A program made the position numbers and the translations under genes. A DNA stretch of 64,000 bases, from contig JAHDXL010000007.1 in assembly GCA_023382935.1 (NCBI GenBank), positions 124,001 through 188,000 of the forward strand, read 5' to 3'. The notes beneath the pieces are model-generated. The model saw nothing but the letters and a program-made list of their open reading frames with translations, made no database searches and had not been told where the DNA came from. The first letter of the stretch is position 1. Each line of letters starts with the position of its first letter. This document shows positions 63,335 through 64,000 of this stretch, piece by piece. Origin of the DNA: Phycisphaerales bacterium (GTDB taxonomy: Bacteria; Planctomycetota; Phycisphaerae; Phycisphaerales; UBA1924).

Positions 63335-63628
63335 TCACCCCCCGATCAGGACTGTCGGGCAGCACGGGATGCCCAGTGACGTGGTCACGGGCACGCCTGT
63401 TGCAGGGTTGGCGCCAGTGACCGTCGAGCCCATTTTGGCCGCCGGTCTGCCCATGATGAGCACCGTGGTGCTGCCCATCGCGACCGCACCTACGCACGCG
63501 GCTCCGCTCACAACGTCGCCCGCGACCGAGGCCGGCATGTTCCCGATCAACACCGTGGCCACCCCGGGACCGGTCACGGGATCGCCCGTCATGCTCGTAT
63601 CCCCAACTCGTGCGGCCGGCATGGTCAT
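63335..63628 (-). CDS. PAAR-domain protein
   Basis: A 97-residue Gly/Pro/Thr-rich protein with repeating short strands and the PAAR motif near the start (MPAARVGDTS), then VLIGNMPASVAGD, VLIMGRPAAKMGS and PCCPTVLIGG. PAAR proteins sharpen the VgrG spike tip of type VI secretion or related contractile systems. GGGAG precedes ATG 63628, and TATGCT (63660-63655) could be its -10. No other secretion gene is in the window, so it may be an orphan tip or lie at the border of such a cluster. Confidence 0.85.
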   Translation of the reverse strand: MTMPAARVGDTSMTGDPVTGPGVATVLIGNMPASVAGDVVSGAACVGAVAMGSTTVLIMGRPAAKMGSTVTGANPATGVPVTTSLGIPCCPTVLIGG

Positions 63629-63740
63629 GCGGAGTCTCCCAGTCAACGAGCGACAGCATACCCGATTTGCTCACGCACAATCCATGATAAAGGATGGACC
63701 GGTCGTGTTTTCGCGCCCGGCAACCGGCCATGTGCCGCCA

Positions 63741-63746
63741 TACGCT
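63741..63746 (+). promoter_or_regulatory. -10 element of a probable leaderless promoter
   Basis: TACGCT is six bases before ATG 63753, the same hexamer and distance as in front of the HAD gene at 43837. Confidence 0.5.
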
Positions 63747-63752
63747 GTAGCC

Positions 63753-64000
63753 ATGAAGCACTTACATCGCATGCTCACCATCGTGGCCGCGACCGGGGCG
63801 CTGACCGTCATCGGATGCGACGAATCCGACACCTCCTCCACCAACCAGGGCATCAAACTGGCCGACGAGCCCAAGTCGCTCGCCGGCCGGTCGGCCGGTA
63901 CGGCGCGTGACCTGGCCGGGCAGATTGCCAATCGTGACGCACAGGCTGGAGCGGCCGCCGATGCGCTGACCGGCGATGGCGGCTCCGTCCAAGCCGGGCC
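63753..64000 (+). CDS. Lipoprotein, N-terminal part, cut by window end
   Basis: The frame from ATG 63753 stays open to the window edge (82 codons). The N-terminus (MKHLHRMLTIVAATGALTVIGC) is a lipoprotein signal with lipobox VIGC; Asp follows the Cys. The visible mature part is Ala/Gly/Asp-rich and likely disordered. No family can be named from this fragment. Confidence 0.7.
   Translation, partial: MKHLHRMLTIVAATGALTVIGCDESDTSSTNQGIKLADEPKSLAGRSAGTARDLAGQIANRDAQAGAAADALTGDGGSVQAG

Overview
The window (GC-rich throughout) looks like a chromosome segment from a planctomycete, most likely of the Phycisphaerae type. This is an inference from content: a PEP-CTERM-like secreted protein, a secreted protein ending in two dockerin-like DLNDDG/DDG repeats, a prepilin-like protein with an N-terminal methylation signature, many secreted proteins of unknown function, LptE/BamD-like envelope genes, and GH127 and GH172-type sugar hydrolases. 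No rRNA, CRISPR array, prophage or insertion sequence was seen.

Region 1 to 21942 is the most remarkable part. It is a dense electron-transfer locus with about 50 CxxCH-type heme sites: two tandem tetraheme doubled-CxxCH cytochromes (the first cut by the window edge), an NHL-repeat lipoprotein joined in frame to a pentaheme lipoprotein, a 674-residue outer-membrane beta-barrel, a second NHL lipoprotein, a 12-heme cytochrome, then on the other strand a cytochrome with 13 to 15 hemes and a NapC/NirT-anchored cytochrome with 11 to 12 hemes. These are followed by a small secreted NTF2-like protein, an NtrC-type sigma-54 response regulator, a HAMP sensor that lacks the ATPase domain, a complete membrane histidine kinase, the ResB/CcsA system II heme-attachment machinery, and a NorC/NorB-like pair. 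Four good sigma-54 (-24/-12) promoters lie in front of the cytochrome gene at 833, both sides of the divergent 11604/11924 region, and the ResB leader. A shared 14-bp inverted repeat, TCTC-AAA-N3-GAGA, occurs upstream of three of these promoters. I read the locus as a self-regulated porin-cytochrome conduit module with its own sigma-54 two-component control and its own cytochrome maturation. The electron donor and acceptor are not known.

Region 22000 to 36400 holds accessory and housekeeping genes: a secreted GH127-type beta-L-arabinofuranosidase, tRNA-Leu(CAG), a mannose-1-phosphate guanylyltransferase, a prepilin-like protein, a cysteine-rich small secreted protein with an 18-bp tandem repeat in its leader, a MauE-like membrane protein, a 948-residue secreted protein of unknown function, a divergent methyltransferase/DinB pair, an ECF sigma factor with a putative anti-sigma partner, and a secreted protein of unknown function.

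Region 36400 to 64000 is mainly core functions: FtsH, LptE-like and BamD-like proteins, a FabZ-type dehydratase, a tiny histone H1-like protein, an aminoglycoside-phosphotransferase-fold kinase, KsgA, HAD phosphatases, MprF, an orphan CoA-transferase B subunit, a GH172-like protein, an M19 dipeptidase/sulfotransferase/class IV aminotransferase operon, a PAS-GGDEF diguanylate cyclase, an RNHCP protein, an ABC-2 exporter with a methyltransferase, release factor RF1, an XRE-type regulator and a PAAR protein. Across this half, at least eleven genes show a TANNNT -10-like hexamer exactly 5 or 6 bases before the start codon with no Shine-Dalgarno sequence, which suggests widespread leaderless transcription.
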